Below are positions 1-13,195 of a stretch of 64,000 bases of DNA, in pieces. The stretch's first letter is position 1; each line of letters opens with the position of its first letter. The DNA comes from Argentina anserina. Its lineage: Eukaryota; Streptophyta; Magnoliopsida; Rosales; Rosaceae. The stretch covers positions 21,700,001-21,764,000 of the forward strand of contig NC_065872.1 in assembly GCF_933775445.1 (NCBI RefSeq), in the 5' to 3' direction. Both the position numbers and the translations under genes were made by a program. A model generated the notes under the pieces. The model worked only from the letters and a program-made list of their open reading frames with translations. It searched no databases and had not been told where the DNA came from.

Positions 1-1
1 T

Positions 2-3000
2 TTGAAACGTGACAATGTTGTGATTCGATTGGCTGATTGTTCCAACAAAGTCCCTTTGGGCTATGTTGAAGATGTTCTTGTGCAGGTTTCAAGCTTGATC
101 TTTCCTGCCGATTCTATGTCATAGATATGGAACCAACTGAGGCAGATGACAAGGAGGTCCCTATCTTGTTGGGCCGTCCCTTCATGAGGACTGCAAGAAT
201 AAAAATCTATGTGTGTAGTGGATCACTCACCTTTGAGTTCGATGGTGAAGTGATTAGCTTCAACATCTTTGAAGCTATGAGGTATCCTCTTTCGGAGTTA
301 AGTAATTGTTTTTCAGTTAACATTCTTGATTCCCTTGCAGATAACTATCTAGATACCTTGACAAATGACGAGTTGGCACTCACCATTGCCCAAGGGGCCG
401 GATTTACAAGTGATGGTTCTAACATTTCGGAGTTAGAAGCAAATGATGCCGTGCCCTCCTTCATTTATGAGAACGTGACCTCTCTTGAGGTTGCACGTGA
501 CGTAAGCTTTGTCTCTCCTAGTCCAATTCTCTTAACTACTAACAAGAATCTTCCTTCTGTGGTGCAAGCTCCGAAGCTTGATCTTAAGGTTCTTCTGGAC
601 CACTTGAAGTATGCATTTTTAGGAGAAGAGGATACATTTCCCGTGATCATTTCATCTGCACTCAATGAGGAACAAGAGGAGAGATTGATTGAAGTGTTGA
701 AGAGACACAAGACGGCAATAGGATGGACCCTAGCCGACATCAAAAGAATCAGCCCTACCATGTGTGTGCATCGAATATTGCTAGAAGATGGTGCCAAACC
801 AACCAAGGAAGGTCAGAGACGCCTTCACCCACCAATGATGCAAGTTGTAAAGGATGAAATCACTAAGTTGCACGATTGTGGCGTGATATACACCATCTCG
901 GATAGTAGGTGGATCTCTCCCATTCAAGTTGTGCCAAAGAAGTCAGGCATCACGGTGGTGAAGAACAAAGAGAACGAGTTGGTGCCTCAAAGAACAGTGA
1001 CCGGTTATAGAGTGTGTATTGACTATAGGAAGCTCAATGCTACAACAAGGAAGGACCACATGCCATTGCCATTCATTGATTAAATGCTTGAGAGGTTAGC
1101 TGGTCACTCTTTCTATTGTTTCCTTGATGGATATAGTGGATACAACCAAATAAGTGTTGCGGAAGAAGATCAAGAGAAGACTACGTTCACATGCCCTTTT
1201 GGTACGTTTGCTTATCGTCGCATGCCTTTTGGTTTATGCAACGCCCCAGGTACGTTTCAACGTTGCATGTATCACATTTTCTCTGAGTATATTGGTTCTA
1301 AAATTGAAGTTTTCATGGATGATTTTTCTGTCTATGGTGAAGATTTCGAAACTTGTTTAGAAAATGTTGAACTTGTGCTCAAACGTTGTGAAGAAACTAA
1401 CTTGGTTTTGAATTGGGAAAAATGTCACTTCATGGTCTCGCAAGGCATTGTCTTAGGCCATATTGTTTCATCTAGAGGAATTGAGGTTGATAAGTCTAAA
1501 ATAGATCTTGTGCGTCACTTACCCCTCCCCACAAGTGTGAGGGATGTTCGATCGTTTCTTGGACATGCAGGTTTCTATCGTAGGTTTATCAAGGACTTTT
1601 CCAAGATTGCGAGACCAATGAGTTCATTGCTTCAAAAGGACGTTCCCTTTCACTTTAATGATGATTGCAAGCATGCATTCGAGACTTTGAAGAAGCTCCT
1701 AACTTCAGCACCGATCATGGCACCGCCGGATTGGTCCCTGCCATTTGAGTTGATGTGTGATGCCTCCGACTATGCAGTTGGAGTTGTGCTAGGGCAGAGG
1801 AAGGACAAGCAGCCCTACGCCATCTACTATGCCTCATGAACACTCAATGATGCTCAACAAAACTACACCACAACTGAAAAAGAACTTCTTGCCGTGATCT
1901 TTGCTCTAGATAAGTTTCGATCTTACTTACTTCAATCCAAAGTTATTATTTACACTGACCATGCAGCTTTGAAGTATTTAATGACGAAGAAGGATGCCAA
2001 ACCAAGATTGATTCGATGGATTCTTCTACTTCAAGAGTTTGATCTTGAGATCAAGGACAAGAAGGGAAGTGACAATGTTGTGGCGGATCACTTGAGTCGC
2101 TTGGTGAGAGATGCCGAGCCCTTGGCTATCCAAGAGAGTTTTCCGGATGAGCAACTCTTTCGAGTTGAGGTAAGTGAGCCATGGTATGCAGATATTGTCA
2201 ATTATCTTGTTTCTAAGCAATTTCCGGATACTTTATCGCATGCTCAAAAGAATAGGCTCAAGGCATTAGCTAAGTATTATGTTTGGGATGAACCATACTT
2301 GTGGAAACATTGTGTTGATCAAATCATTAGGAGGTGTGTCCCTGAATCTGAACATCATTCTATATTTACTTTTTGTCATTCTGAATCTTGTGGAGGACAT
2401 TTTGGTTCACGTAGGACTGCTCTTCAGGTGTTAGAATGTGGGTTCTTTTGGCCTACGATTTTTAAAGATGCATATCATTTTTGCATGACTTGTGATAGGT
2501 GCCAACGCATGGGAAACTTAGGATCTAGAGATCAAATGCCTATGACACCGATTATATATGTTGAAATCTTTGATTGTTGGGGTATTGATTTCATGGGACC
2601 TTTTCCTAGCTCTAATGGTTTCTTGTACATACTCGTTTGTGTGGATTATGTTTTAAAATGGGTGGAAGCAAAAGCCACCCGGACTAATGATTCTCGAGTT
2701 ATTGCAGATTTCCTTCGTTCTAACATTTTCTCTAGGTTTGGTATGCTGAGAGTTCTCATTAGTGATGGAGGATCTCACCTTTGCCACGGACCATTGAGGC
2801 GTTGTTGAAGAAGTATGGAATCAAGCATAAGGATGCTACACCATATCACCCTCAAACAAGTGGACAAGTGGAGCTATCTAATCGTGAGATCAAGAGAATT
2901 TTGGAGAAGTTTGTTGGACCATCACGCAAGGATTGGTCTCAACGATTGGATGATGCTCTTTGGGCCTATAGGACTGCATACAAGACTCCTCTTGGCATGT

Positions 3001-3476
3001 CACCATTTCGATTAGTCTATGGCAAGGCGTGCCATCTTCCTGTGGAGCTTGAACATCGTGCATGGTGGGCTGTGAAGAATTTTAACATGGACATTGATGA
3101 GGCCGGATTACATAGGAAGTTGCAATTGCATGAGCTTGAAGAGATTCGAAATGAGGCCTATGATTCGGCAATGGTTTACAAGGAGAAGAATAAGACATTC
3201 CATGACCGCATGATTAGGAAGAAACACTTTGTCGTTGGACAGAAAGTTCTTTTGTTTAATTCTCGACTTAGATTGTTTCCGGGCAAGCTCCGTTCTAGGT
3301 GGCTTGGACCGTTTGTTGTTACTAATGTTTTTCCTTCTGGTGCTATTCAGATCAAAAGTATGGTGCATGGAAAGGAATTCACGGTCAATAGACATCGCTT
3401 GAAGCCGTACTATGAGAATTTTGTGGAGCATAATGTGGAGGAGACGTGTCTCCTTGATCCTACGGCAAGCAAGTGA
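2..3476 (+). pseudogene. Decayed gypsy pol polyprotein (protease end, RT, RNase H, integrase)
   Basis: Frame 2 (2-124) encodes the protease end (PLGYVEDVLVQV). A one-base loss near 111 moves the reading to frame 1 from about 112, with LLGRPFMRTA at 172-201. RT runs on with the VCIDYRKLNA region at about 1012-1041 and the catalytic FMDDFSVYG at about 1315-1341. A TAA at 1081-1083 sits just before the LERLAGHS region, and a TGA at 1837-1839 sits just before RNase H; both interrupt an otherwise continuous frame. RNase H has [10 protein letters not shown] at about 1951. The integrase has an HHCC-type zinc region (about 2350-2510) and the core GIDFMGPFP at 2581-2607. A second one-base shift near 2790-2800 moves the end of integrase into frame 3 (2781-3476). 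These are lesions of age; nothing suggests programmed recoding. Confidence 0.9.
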
Positions 3477-5290
3477 TGCTTTGGAGATAATCTAGGCTAT
3501 AGACTCTAAACTTAAGCCAATGAAGAAGCCATCAACGAGTGTTTGCATCTTCTATCCCTTATCTCTTTTTAAATTTTCGTTGCTTATCATATTGTACATT
3601 GAGGGCAATGTAAGTTTTAAGTGTGGGGTGGGGCATACATCATTTGTTGTATTCTATTGTTAGATGCTTATGTGTTTCAATTTTGTTGTTGTGATTTTCG
3701 AATTTTAGTGTCATTTTGGGTTTGTTTTTCGATTTTAAGTTGTTTTGTTTTTGTTTTGAGTCTTAGATATGCCTTTAACTGTCTAGGATGTGTTGATCTT
3801 TGAATTTATGGTTGAGAGATGATCATGATATTGGAATGAACTTCATTGTTATTTGATGGTTAATCGATGTGTAGATTTTGTACGAACATGTAGTAGATGA
3901 GGATTTTGAAACTTAGGTACAGAATGAGCATGTTCCTTACTTGTTTGAATTCATGGAACCTATGTGAGATTCGAGCCATATACTTGTGCCTTTCGTAGGA
4001 GAGTTTATTCTATCGTTTCTTGGCTTTATAACCTCATTATATTTATTTTGATCAATTCATATGCCATAGAATTGTAATGAGCTAGAGAATGCTAGAACTT
4101 ACTTTGTGAAACTTTCGAAACTTTATGTCATAATATACTCTGATTTTGAAAATGATTGTTGGATCTTTTTAGGATTTCCACCACTTTAAGCCAAAAATCA
4201 GTATTCCCTATTTGAGCCATGCTTGGGACACCTTAGTGTTAACCCCTTTGAGCCTACGTTAAGCCTTTTCTTTCATTACCAACATGTTATATCCTTGCTT
4301 AGTATAGTAATATCTCTACCTCGTCTTTGAGGCTTGGCAGAGCCGATTCTTGGTGTTAATATGAAGTGATGATTTGATTCAAGTGTGGGGTTATGCTATT
4401 GTATGTATGTTATGCCGTGAAAAGAGTATGAAAAGAAAGAAAAATGTATTGATGCCGTGTGAAGAGAAAGAAAGAAGGAAAAAGTATATATACACGGCAA
4501 GAAAAGGAAAAAATGAATGAAGAATGAAAAGATCTCGGCATACATGTTGTTTTTGGTGAATTTGGAGTTGTGATGTATTTGTTGAAGGCTCAATAATGTT
4601 CTATTCTAGCCTTTGTTCGTTTTCACAATGTTTAAAGTGAAGAATGGGTCCAACATGATGATATTTGGCCCTTGTTTTATGGAGTATGACGACATAAGGT
4701 GGATGTTTTGCTCTGCTAAGTCTTAAGGATGACCTTTGTGATTCCTTTGCCTTGAAAAATATATCAATGCCGAGCCTAAGCCTACCATTTTCTAAAGATC
4801 CGCATGATTCTTAAAATGAGTAACTCTTGATCTGTGGAGTTTGTTTCATGAGTAAGGATATGGTTTGGGTTCATTTGTGCATATGATTGGTATCTTTCAT
4901 GAGGTTTTCGATTTCACTATGTTTATAACTCTTGTGTGTGAAAAGCTTTTAAGCATATGCCATGTTCTTGAGAGAAAAAGATTTGGAGTGCATATCCTTT
5001 GTGAGTTGAATTTGAACTTGTTTTGAACATGTCGAGCTTAATTTCACCTTTGTTAATTTCACCTTTGTTTCTGCCATGTCTTACTTGTTAAACGAAATCT
5101 CATGTTTATTAACCATTGAATTCATCTTATCTATTTCTATTGAGTGTCATTCTTGATGCTATGAGTTTGAAGATCTATGAGACAAAATGTTGAAGACATT
5201 ATAATATTGTGTCGTTAGTTATAGTTGCTTTGATTTTGTTTTCTGTTTTGATTTCTATTTTTAGTGTCTACTAAGGGACTAGCAAAGTCT
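3477..5290 (+). other. Noncoding 3' tail of the gypsy element
   Basis: About 1.8 kb between the end of pol and the polypurine tract. I see no credible protein. The strand is T-rich, with an A/G-rich patch at about 4425-4530. The polypurine-like motif AAGTGTGGGG appears at about 3619 and 4380 and again as the real tract at 5291. Long noncoding or extra-ORF tails in this position are known in Athila/Tat elements. Confidence 0.7.
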
Positions 5291-5304
5291 AAGTGTGGGG
5301 TTGT
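5291..5304 (+). other. Polypurine tract before 3' LTR
   Basis: AAGTGTGGGGTTGT lies directly before the LTR start TGATAG. Its position and G-richness fit the plus-strand primer of an LTR retrotransposon. Confidence 0.75.
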
Positions 5305-6620
5305 TGATAGGAGCACAAAGTGTGACGTTCTTAATGTTTATATGCCCTATTCTTATGCTTTGTTACTTCTTATTTAGTTGTTTTAGGTTCATATTTGTCA
5401 TTTCTATGTTCTAAGGAGAGCTATTTCGAATTTTGAATAAATTGATGATGAAATTGTGCTAAGTGTTAGAATTCCTTATTGTGCTAGGATTCCTTACTCG
5501 ACTATGATTCTACTTTCCTATTTTCATTCTTTCCTATTCCTTAATCGACGATTTCTTTTCAGGAAAGACAAATCATATTTGGAAAGGAAGTAGAGTTGCC
5601 GAGATGCATTCCTAGTGAGACAAGGAAATCATGTCCGAGTTAAAGAAGGAAAAGAGGAGGCCGACCTAGCTACTCCTAGTTGGACCGAGAATGTTGCCGT
5701 GCAGCCCTTAAGTGATCTCCCTATTGGACTTGGTTTCCTACATCAAGTTGGATATGGAGTACATGAATCAAAATCCATAACAAAGAGGATTTCAGTTTCC
5801 CAATTGGTTTCTATATCCTTATGGGACGGCAAGATGGCTTCCTAGACTCCTATATATAGAGGCTCGGCCTCCCCATATTAGGATCATCAACCTTGCACAC
5901 AAGCACAAACCTAGAGCTGCCGAATTCATCCCTCACCCTTCCAAGAAATCCTAAAACGGATTCCATCATTCCCCACCAATCAATAGCCTTCAAACACGCT
6001 TGTGAAGAAGGTTTCATCCCATAGAAGTCACGGCTATACACTTGTGGATTGTTTGATTTATAAAGGGTAACCATGATTCACTCTTTGTTTCAATTCGGTT
6101 TTGGTTTTATTCTTGTTCTTGGATGAGCTTGCGATTTGTGTAGTGTAATCTTGTGTCAATTTTGTCTATGAAATAGCTACTTGATTCAATTTATATAAAG
6201 GATTCGAAATTATATTTTGGTTTTATGCAGTTTCTGTTTTGGTTTCTACCGAGTATTGTTCTTGATTAATTTCGATTTCTAAGTGTTATGACTATGCTTG
6301 TAGCATGATATTTAGGTTGTTGGATTAAAGACTTATGCTAAGAACATGTTTATCTTTTCTATGTGATTTTCCAATTGCATGGTTGTTGGTTAAGTAAGTG
6401 ACATACTTGATGAGTTCAATGTGCATGGCTTTGGAATTACATGATGAAGATGAACATGTTAGATTTCGATTATGGCTGCTTGGTATTGATCGAATGTGTT
6501 AAGTGTTGTGATCCTAAGCCCTGGCTGGATCCCCGGTTTGTGAACGATACCCTCTTGCTTTATACTACTAATGATGTGTTCAGGGTCAAATATTGATGTC
6601 GAGTAATCGAGCAATCATCA
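5305..6620 (+). repeat. 3' LTR of the Athila-like element (TGAT...ATCA)
   Basis: It begins TGATAGGAGCACAAAGTG and ends ATCGAGCAATCATCA (1316 bp). The same ends occur in the solo LTRs at 33533-35094 and 55894-58130, which fixes the boundaries independently. A TATA-like CCTATATATAGAGG at about 5849 marks the likely U3 promoter. The region after it (about 5880-6050) holds the presumed transcript start. Small open frames inside it are unlikely to be genes. Confidence 0.9.
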
Positions 6621-6935
6621 ACTCTAGTGAAATTTTTTAAATCTTTATCTCTTGATTTCAAAATTATTCTACCTTGTAGGTAAGTTATTAGTTTGTAAAA
6701 TTTATACTAATTACCTACCTAACATAGAGGATTGTATGACTCCACCATACTTTTCTGAATTACCTACATGATAGAAGATGTTTGATGAAATATATGATCT
6801 TTAGGAGTTGGGTAAATTACATAACTTGTGAGTATAAGTAGAATACTTTAATTGTATATGTTTTTAAATACCTTGTCAAGAGGTTACGTTTTAGAATATT
6901 GATTTCTTGATATATAGAGACATTTAGATGAAAAA
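6621..6935. other. AT-rich spacer between two LTRs
   Basis: About 315 bp separating the 3' LTR from the next solo LTR. I see no gene or repeat structure in it. Confidence 0.6.
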
Positions 6936-6940
6936 CATAT

Positions 6941-8899
6941 TGATGGAGCGCGTGAGCGTCACATAATTAACCCTGTAAAATGTCATCGTTAGTATAGAAT
7001 AAACAATGATCGTTCAATCCGGGGAATTAAAAGGAACTCTAAACTTTTAGTGTTAACAAATAATGGGTTTGAGATTGATTATTAACTATTAAAATAAAAC
7101 CTAAATTACTATTTACATGATCGACTTCTCTTTAACAAATTTAAACCAAATTTACCATTACACCACATAATTACAAGTTCGAGCCTATTATGCATTATAA
7201 TTCAACCAATTACATATTTTTTTGACACTAATACATTTAGAGCGTTACGGGATCATCTAATCATGTAAAATTTCAATTAACATTTAGATTGACTTAGGGC
7301 CTAATCTAAATTTGTATGCAATCAAATTCAATAACACTTAAAGTAGAAATCAAACAAGATTACATTTAAGCACCAAATCTTTGTTAGAGACATATTTCAT
7401 GTATGGCGTCACTCACCATGGTTTCACATGCAAATTTCCAGAATTTTTACCATTTTTAATCAACACAAACCGAACCTACTAAGGGCATGATTCGATTTGT
7501 GTCAATATGATTGATGAATCTAGCACTCAAACACAATCTTAGGGACTGCATCCAAGCACTAAATTCATATGCACATATCTGAAAATTATCAAAAAGTATG
7601 AGAAAGATGATTAGAACACAACAATAGAAATACAAACTCATTAATTATAGGAAACCATCAATTCGGCAAAGATCCAAAAATCCAATAAAACAATCTTAAA
7701 ATTTCGATTCTTAATACAAAACAATAATACCATACAAACATCATACTACAATCTGCATAGACAAAGTATTGTAGAAAATCAAAAACGAACAAACTCATGG
7801 AGAGGAGTTGCGAGAATCACACATTGTAGGAACCTTAGAGGTGTGTTTTCAAAGGTGATTTCGGTGGAGATGGAATTGGTATATGGGGGAAACCGGCTTA
7901 CTGATTTGGTGAAGAATGTTTGAGGCAGTATTTTGGTAGAATTTTAGCTCTTGAATGCAAATAAGAAGTGTTCTTATTTGAGAGGTGAAGCCTTGTATAT
8001 ATAGATGAAAGAGGGAGGGTAGGCTTGCATGGTTTGAATTTTGATGTTGCCTCTTTCTTCCTATTATAATGTCATGCTTTATTCCCTAAATCATGCCATG
8101 TTTTATTCCTTTAATGATCATCTTCTAGCTTTTAGGTTGCATATGCATGGCTACATCTCTCTTCTTTTCACTTAATTAATCTTCATATTTATTTATTTCT
8201 TTTTCTTTTCTTCTTCCCACGGCAAAGACTTCATTTCTCAATTCTCTCCACGTTTTTATCTCTTCTATTTAATTGTTACATGACTTGTTGATGATAGGAC
8301 TCCATGTGCATGGCTTCTCCTTGTTTCACTCTATTATTATCTCTTAAATCCAATCTGAAAATAAGAAAATAAAATCATAAGTAAGAGATAATTCGTTTCA
8401 AAAATTATGTCCTAATCTAGACAATTATTGTCTTAAAAAGACACATGTAATATATGAGCTCAGCTAGATTAGGAAAGTTTCTAATTTGCAAAAAAGAAAC
8501 TTACTAGAACAAGTAAGTTACTAGAACATGAAAGTTCATTAAGGAAAGTTTCGCAAAAAGAGTTTCAGTCCAAGTAGGACTCTCCCACATGATATGTTTT
8601 CTAGTCTAACAAGGATTTCTAGTGCAAGAAGCACTCTCAAAATATCGCCAATGCGACCAAACCGTAGAAAGATGAAGACTCCTAATCCAACTAGGTTTCC
8701 TAGTCCAACAAGGATTCATACTCAAACTAGGACTCTAGACCAATTCTGCGTTTTGAATTCATGTAAGTAAAAAATGCATCCAATACCGCCCAAGACTCTT
8801 ACTACGACTCAATGACTCAATAGTACAACAATAAGGGCTAAGCAAACTATAAATGGAGGTAAAAACATGTTAAGAACGTCGCACAAAGTGCTCCTATCA
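6941..8899 (-). mobile_element. Solo LTR, TGAT...ATCA group, subfamily B
   Basis: Read on the minus strand it begins TGATAGGAGCACTTTGTG (8899 downward) and ends CGCTCCATCA at 6941, 1959 bp in all. It is flanked by a perfect 5-bp target duplication, CATAT at 6936-6940 and 8900-8904, so this is a solo LTR and not a truncated element. A TATA-like stretch lies at about 7994-8003. It is the same subfamily as 47568-49536: the first 100 bases are close, including TGTTTTTACCTCCATTT and GCTTAGCCCTTATTGTTGTA. Confidence 0.93.
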
Positions 8900-8904
8900 C
8901 ATAT

Positions 8905-10089
8905 ACCTACAAGGAAGGCAAAAATAATTTAAGAAAAAAAATGAATACCTTATGATGAGGAACACTTTAGCATATCTTCGAATCCAAGGCTTTTCTTTTC
9001 TTTTCTCTATGTACCTTTCTTCAACTATCACTAGGAGATATGGGCGAGAAGTACTATGCAGATTGCCCCTCGTCTTGCATCCCTCAATATTTTGTGGTAA
9101 CAATTAGCCTCATTGAAAAATTTTCATAAAATAAATTCTTCAAGAGATTCTTCAAAAGAAACTAAATATATATAAGAGAATTAAGAACTATAATTTTGTA
9201 TTGGAAATGAAATAGTTATGTAATGAGCATATATTAAGGAGATTCATATTAGTAACATAAAATGAGGATAAATTTAAGGAAATGAAATTGATTATTAGTC
9301 ATAGCTACTTTTATGGAGATGTTTTTTCTTTTCAACCAAAAGGGTAAAAAAGTGAAATCAAGAAAAATAAAAATGTTAATTATAGAAATAAAACCTATAA
9401 GGTTAGAATATTCAATTAGGGTGTAGATTGTAAAAACAAATGGGTGTGGGTTTAATTTAAAAGGGTGCCTCCAATATTGGTTTATTCCTAATTTTCTCTA
9501 AATGAAATGACTGATGGAAAAATAAGAATTTTTTTTTGGCGTGGTAGAAAAATGTCTCAAATATGTATCGATGATTAGTAACTGAGTCAGGCTTGCCGTC
9601 AACCACATGACCTTATATTCCAGAACTATATCATTGTTTATATGGTGCTGCTTTTTTGTTTTTGGTTACAATATATGGTGTTGCTATTTTGACCAATTGT
9701 TTGAAATATATAGATGCATGGACATTTCTGAGGAAAATTAAGACATCAAGAACTGACAGTTTTCAGCTCTTTGACATAGAATCTATTATAACCTCATAAA
9801 ACTTATGAAATAAATTTCTATTGACTGGTTGTTTGTCATACAGAAAAAAAAACAAAATAAATATCACTAGATTTATGTTTTATCCCTTAAATCAATGGAG
9901 AGCTCAACTATGTCACTATCGATATGGACACAGAACAACATCCCATATATATATTTCTGTGTCAGTATGGGTATAATCCGAGCACTCTCATAACCATTCT
10001 TCTTATTTGATATACGTATTGATAAGAACCATAAGATTAGCAACTGGATAACTGGAGGAGGTGTTCAAACAAATGCAGCAGAAATAGAA
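8905..10089. other. AT-rich region upstream of the MATE gene
   Basis: About 1.2 kb with no convincing coding sequence or repeat boundary. It must hold the promoter and 5' UTR of the MATE gene. TATATATAT runs near 9949 are possible TATA-like sequence, but I cannot single one out. Confidence 0.5.
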
Positions 10090-12968
10090 ATGGGACAGAT
10101 TGTCGATGAAGAGCAGAAATGGACGATTATATTTGTGAGAGAGCTGAAGAAGGAGGGTTCTATAGCTGCACCAATGGTGGCAGTGACAGTACTGCAATAT
10201 CTTCTGCAACTAGTGTCGATGATTATGGTTGGACATCTTGATCAGCTCGCACTTTCCAGCGTTGCAATTGCCATTTCTCTCACCAATGTCACTGGTTTCA
10301 GCCTTCTTGTGAGTTTCTGCGTTTTTTTCTTAGTTTTCATCCAACCATTCTGCATAGTGCTTACATATACAGTGTGTGTGTGTGTGTGTGTGTTGCATTA
10401 CCGGCGAGAAGCTGGTTTCTTTTTTTTGCTTCAAGTACACATTTGTTTTTGTTTTCATTTGGTGAATATGTCAGACTCATTACCTTGATTTAGGGGTCAA
10501 GTTTTGGCTGCATTTATCAACTTGGTGATATATGTAATCTGTTATATATTTAACACTTGCAGATACACATATGTCATCAATACTAATGAACTCAATCATC
10601 TCATACGGTAAACGGGTCGGAATTAATGGGACTATATTTGCATTTTTTCTTGCATTAATTCAGTTCTCCTTTTCAGTTTTCATGTGTATGCTGTTTCGAA
10701 TTTTTGGTAAACAAGATAAATTATGGATGGTAAAGTAGTGCAACTAAATACATTTCGTTTTAGTCATTAAACTAAGTGTCCAAGTTGATACCTTTATTAG
10801 TAGCTATCTCAGTTGTGCCAGTGAGTTCTAATTTGTATTCAATTGGAGAGCAGTCAGGAATGGCAGGTGGATTGGAAACCTTATGTGGGCAAGCATTTGG
10901 AGCAGAGCAATACCAAAAACTTGGAACCTATACTTGTACTGCTATGATAGCCCTTCTGTTGGTGTGCCCTCCAGTATGTGTTCTGTGGATATTCATGGAT
11001 AAATTGTTACCTTTAGTAGGACAAGATCCATCGATATCCCTTGAGGCACAAAAATATTCAATGTGGCTTATTCCTGCACTATTTGGTGCTTCAATTCTTA
11101 AACCACTAACTCGCTACTTCCAGTCTCAGAGTCTCATTTTCCCCATGCTCCTATCCTCTTTTGTCATTCTACTCTTCCATATATGTGCATCATGGGGTCT
11201 TGTATATAAGCTGGGATTTGGAAGTAATGGTTCAGCAATAGCCTTTAGCTTGTCCACTTGGTTATATGTGGTAATGTTGGGTTCCTACGCCATGTATTCC
11301 TCAGCCTTCGAGAAAACTCGTATCACAATGTCAAAAGATTCTATCCTTCATGTCGGAGAGTTCTATCGCTTGGCTATACCATCTGCTGTAATGGTTTGGT
11401 TAGTTTTCCTCATTTTCTCCATTCTACATGTTCATTTTTGTTTTCCCCTCATCCAATTACATACTCATCTTAATTTCTTTTTGTTGATAAAACTGTAGCC
11501 TGAAATGGTGGTCGTGCGAGCTAATTATTTTGCTTTCTGGCCTTCTACCAAATCCTAAGCTAGAGACTTCAGTTCTTTCCATATGGTATGCTTCATTATA
11601 TATCTGTCTCTTATGAAATAAATTACTTAGATATCGGTTTACTAAACTCCTCTTTGTGATCGTACAGCCTTACAATCTCTACATTGCACTTCACCTTATC
11701 ATATGGTTTTGGAGCAGCTGCAAGGTATGTTTTTAACAACGTTTCCTTGTTATATTTTGTTTTCGGTCTTTGTTTTACTGCAATATGTACGTAACTATGT
11801 TAGTTGTGTCTAATCAAACCTCTAACATAGGAGTCTGCAACTGAAATGAATAGAAACTAAAACAACGGTTCTTTTATAGTACTCGAGTATCAAATGAATT
11901 AGGAGCTGGTAATCCACAAGCAGCTCGAGTAGCTGTTCAGGCCGCAATGTTTCTCTCAGTCACGGAGGCGCTCATTGTAAGCACAACTCTCTTTTGCTGT
12001 CGTTCTGTTTTGGGACGCGCTTTTAGCAACGAGAAGCAGGTAGTGGACTATGTAGCAGTGATGGCACCCCTGATTTGCCTCTCAGTTTTTATGGACAGCT
12101 TACAAGGAGTACTTTCAGGTATGTGCTGAGCTACATAAGAGAATGCATATTTACTAATGTAGCGGAATATCATCTCAGTGATCTCACCACACAAATATAT
12201 GAAGGTGTAGCTAGAGGAACAGGATGGCAGCATATGGGGGCCTATGCCAATCTTGGAGCATTTTATTTAGTTGGACTTCCTGTGGGCATAGTACTTGGCT
12301 TTCCCATGCACTTACGGGGGAAAGGCCTTTGGATTGGAATAGTGGTTGGCTCTGCTGTGCAATCAACTCTTCTGGCTTGCATTACCTGTTTCACAAATTG
12401 GACTAAACAGGTTTATAACTCAATTTATGTTTATTTATTTCTGATCGGATCCATCTAATTCCTTTTACATAGACTCACACACACACGAAGTATATGTATT
12501 ACATTAAAAGAGAGTCTATTAGATGATATAAGTTCTTCTACCTAAAAAGATTGAAATATAAACACGCTGGCAGAGTCTATTCACAATTATTCGAGACATC
12601 GATCATTGTGGTCTCAGCAAATATCAGTGTTATGGTTAGGTCTCATTTCTCAGCAAATATCAGGGATGTATATTCTCAACATATATTCCTATAGGTGTAG
12701 TGCACTTTAGTGTTGTGAATCCCTTCCCTTGCTGTGCAGATTGAAGGAGATTTTGTACAGTTAACTCTTGTATAGTTTAATGGACTAAATATTGTCCTTA
12801 CAAAAAACAGGACTAAATATTGTGCTAAATGACTATTATTCTTTTTACATACATCTTTGGTAGAGATCGAACATAATACTGATAACTTATATATGTATAT
12901 TTCAGGCAAAGTCGGCAAGAGAGAGGATGTGCGCAGAGAGATCATCAGAAGACATGGAAGCAAAATGA
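10090..12968 (+). CDS. MATE family efflux transporter (DETOXIFICATION/DTX type), 7 exons
   Basis: Multidrug and toxic compound extrusion proteins are 12-helix antiporters that export or sequester organic cations, flavonoids or similar solutes at the plasma membrane or tonoplast. I join seven exons: 10090-10308, 10854-11398, 11499-11585, 11668-11724, 11880-12118, 12205-12410 and 12906-12968. All have GT-AG borders and compatible phases, giving 471 residues, slightly short of the usual 480-500. Family signatures are [20 protein letters not shown] in exon 1, [15 protein letters not shown] in exon 2, [16 protein letters not shown] in exon 3, [14 protein letters not shown] in exon 5 and [20 protein letters not shown] in exon 6. 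The start is the first ATG that gives a normal N-terminus. No lesion was seen. The last intron donor (GTTTAT) is weak. The substrate cannot be told from sequence. The 3' flank is crowded by a MITE and a copia element. Confidence 0.95.
10372..10394. repeat. (TG)n microsatellite in MATE intron 1
   Basis: A run of GT/TG dinucleotides inside the first intron of the MATE gene. Confidence 0.9.
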
Positions 12969-13004
12969 ATGAGAAAAAGCAAAACTCTCTAACAGTGTGT
13001 TTAG

Positions 13005-13185
13005 AGTCAAATATGACACTATTTGGAGAATGAGATTCTGATTCTATTCATTTCACACTGTAGGCTATATATATAGAATACATCGTACTACAATTCTATG
13101 TGTTACGTACTACCATATACAGAATAGGTAAGTACTAACTACATCATGTACATCCCTAAATTATATTATATGACTGATACTGATA
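13005..13185 (-). repeat. 3' LTR of the copia element
   Basis: 181 bp, matching 19956-20138 along its length. The terminal TGT/ACA are mutated to AGT/ATA. Confidence 0.88.
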
Positions 13186-13195
13186 TTTTCCCTCA

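Larger units (their letters stand above)
1..6620 (+). mobile_element. Ty3/gypsy (Athila/Tat-like) retrotransposon, 3' part
   Basis: The 5' LTR, gag and most of the protease lie outside the window. Visible in order are the end of the aspartic protease, reverse transcriptase, RNase H, integrase, a 1.8-kb noncoding tail, a polypurine tract and the 3' LTR (5305-6620). The integrase C-terminal wording ([20 protein letters not shown] at about 3019-3080) and the long noncoding stretch after pol are typical of the Athila/Tat branch. No chromodomain follows the integrase. The coding part is broken by two frameshifts and two in-frame stops, so it is dead as an autonomous element. The 5' target duplication cannot be checked here; the 5 bases after the LTR are ACTCT. 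Confidence 0.9.

Noticed and set aside
4396..4593. Phe/Ser-rich minus frame
   Set aside because: It is the complement of an A/G-rich noncoding patch in the gypsy tail.
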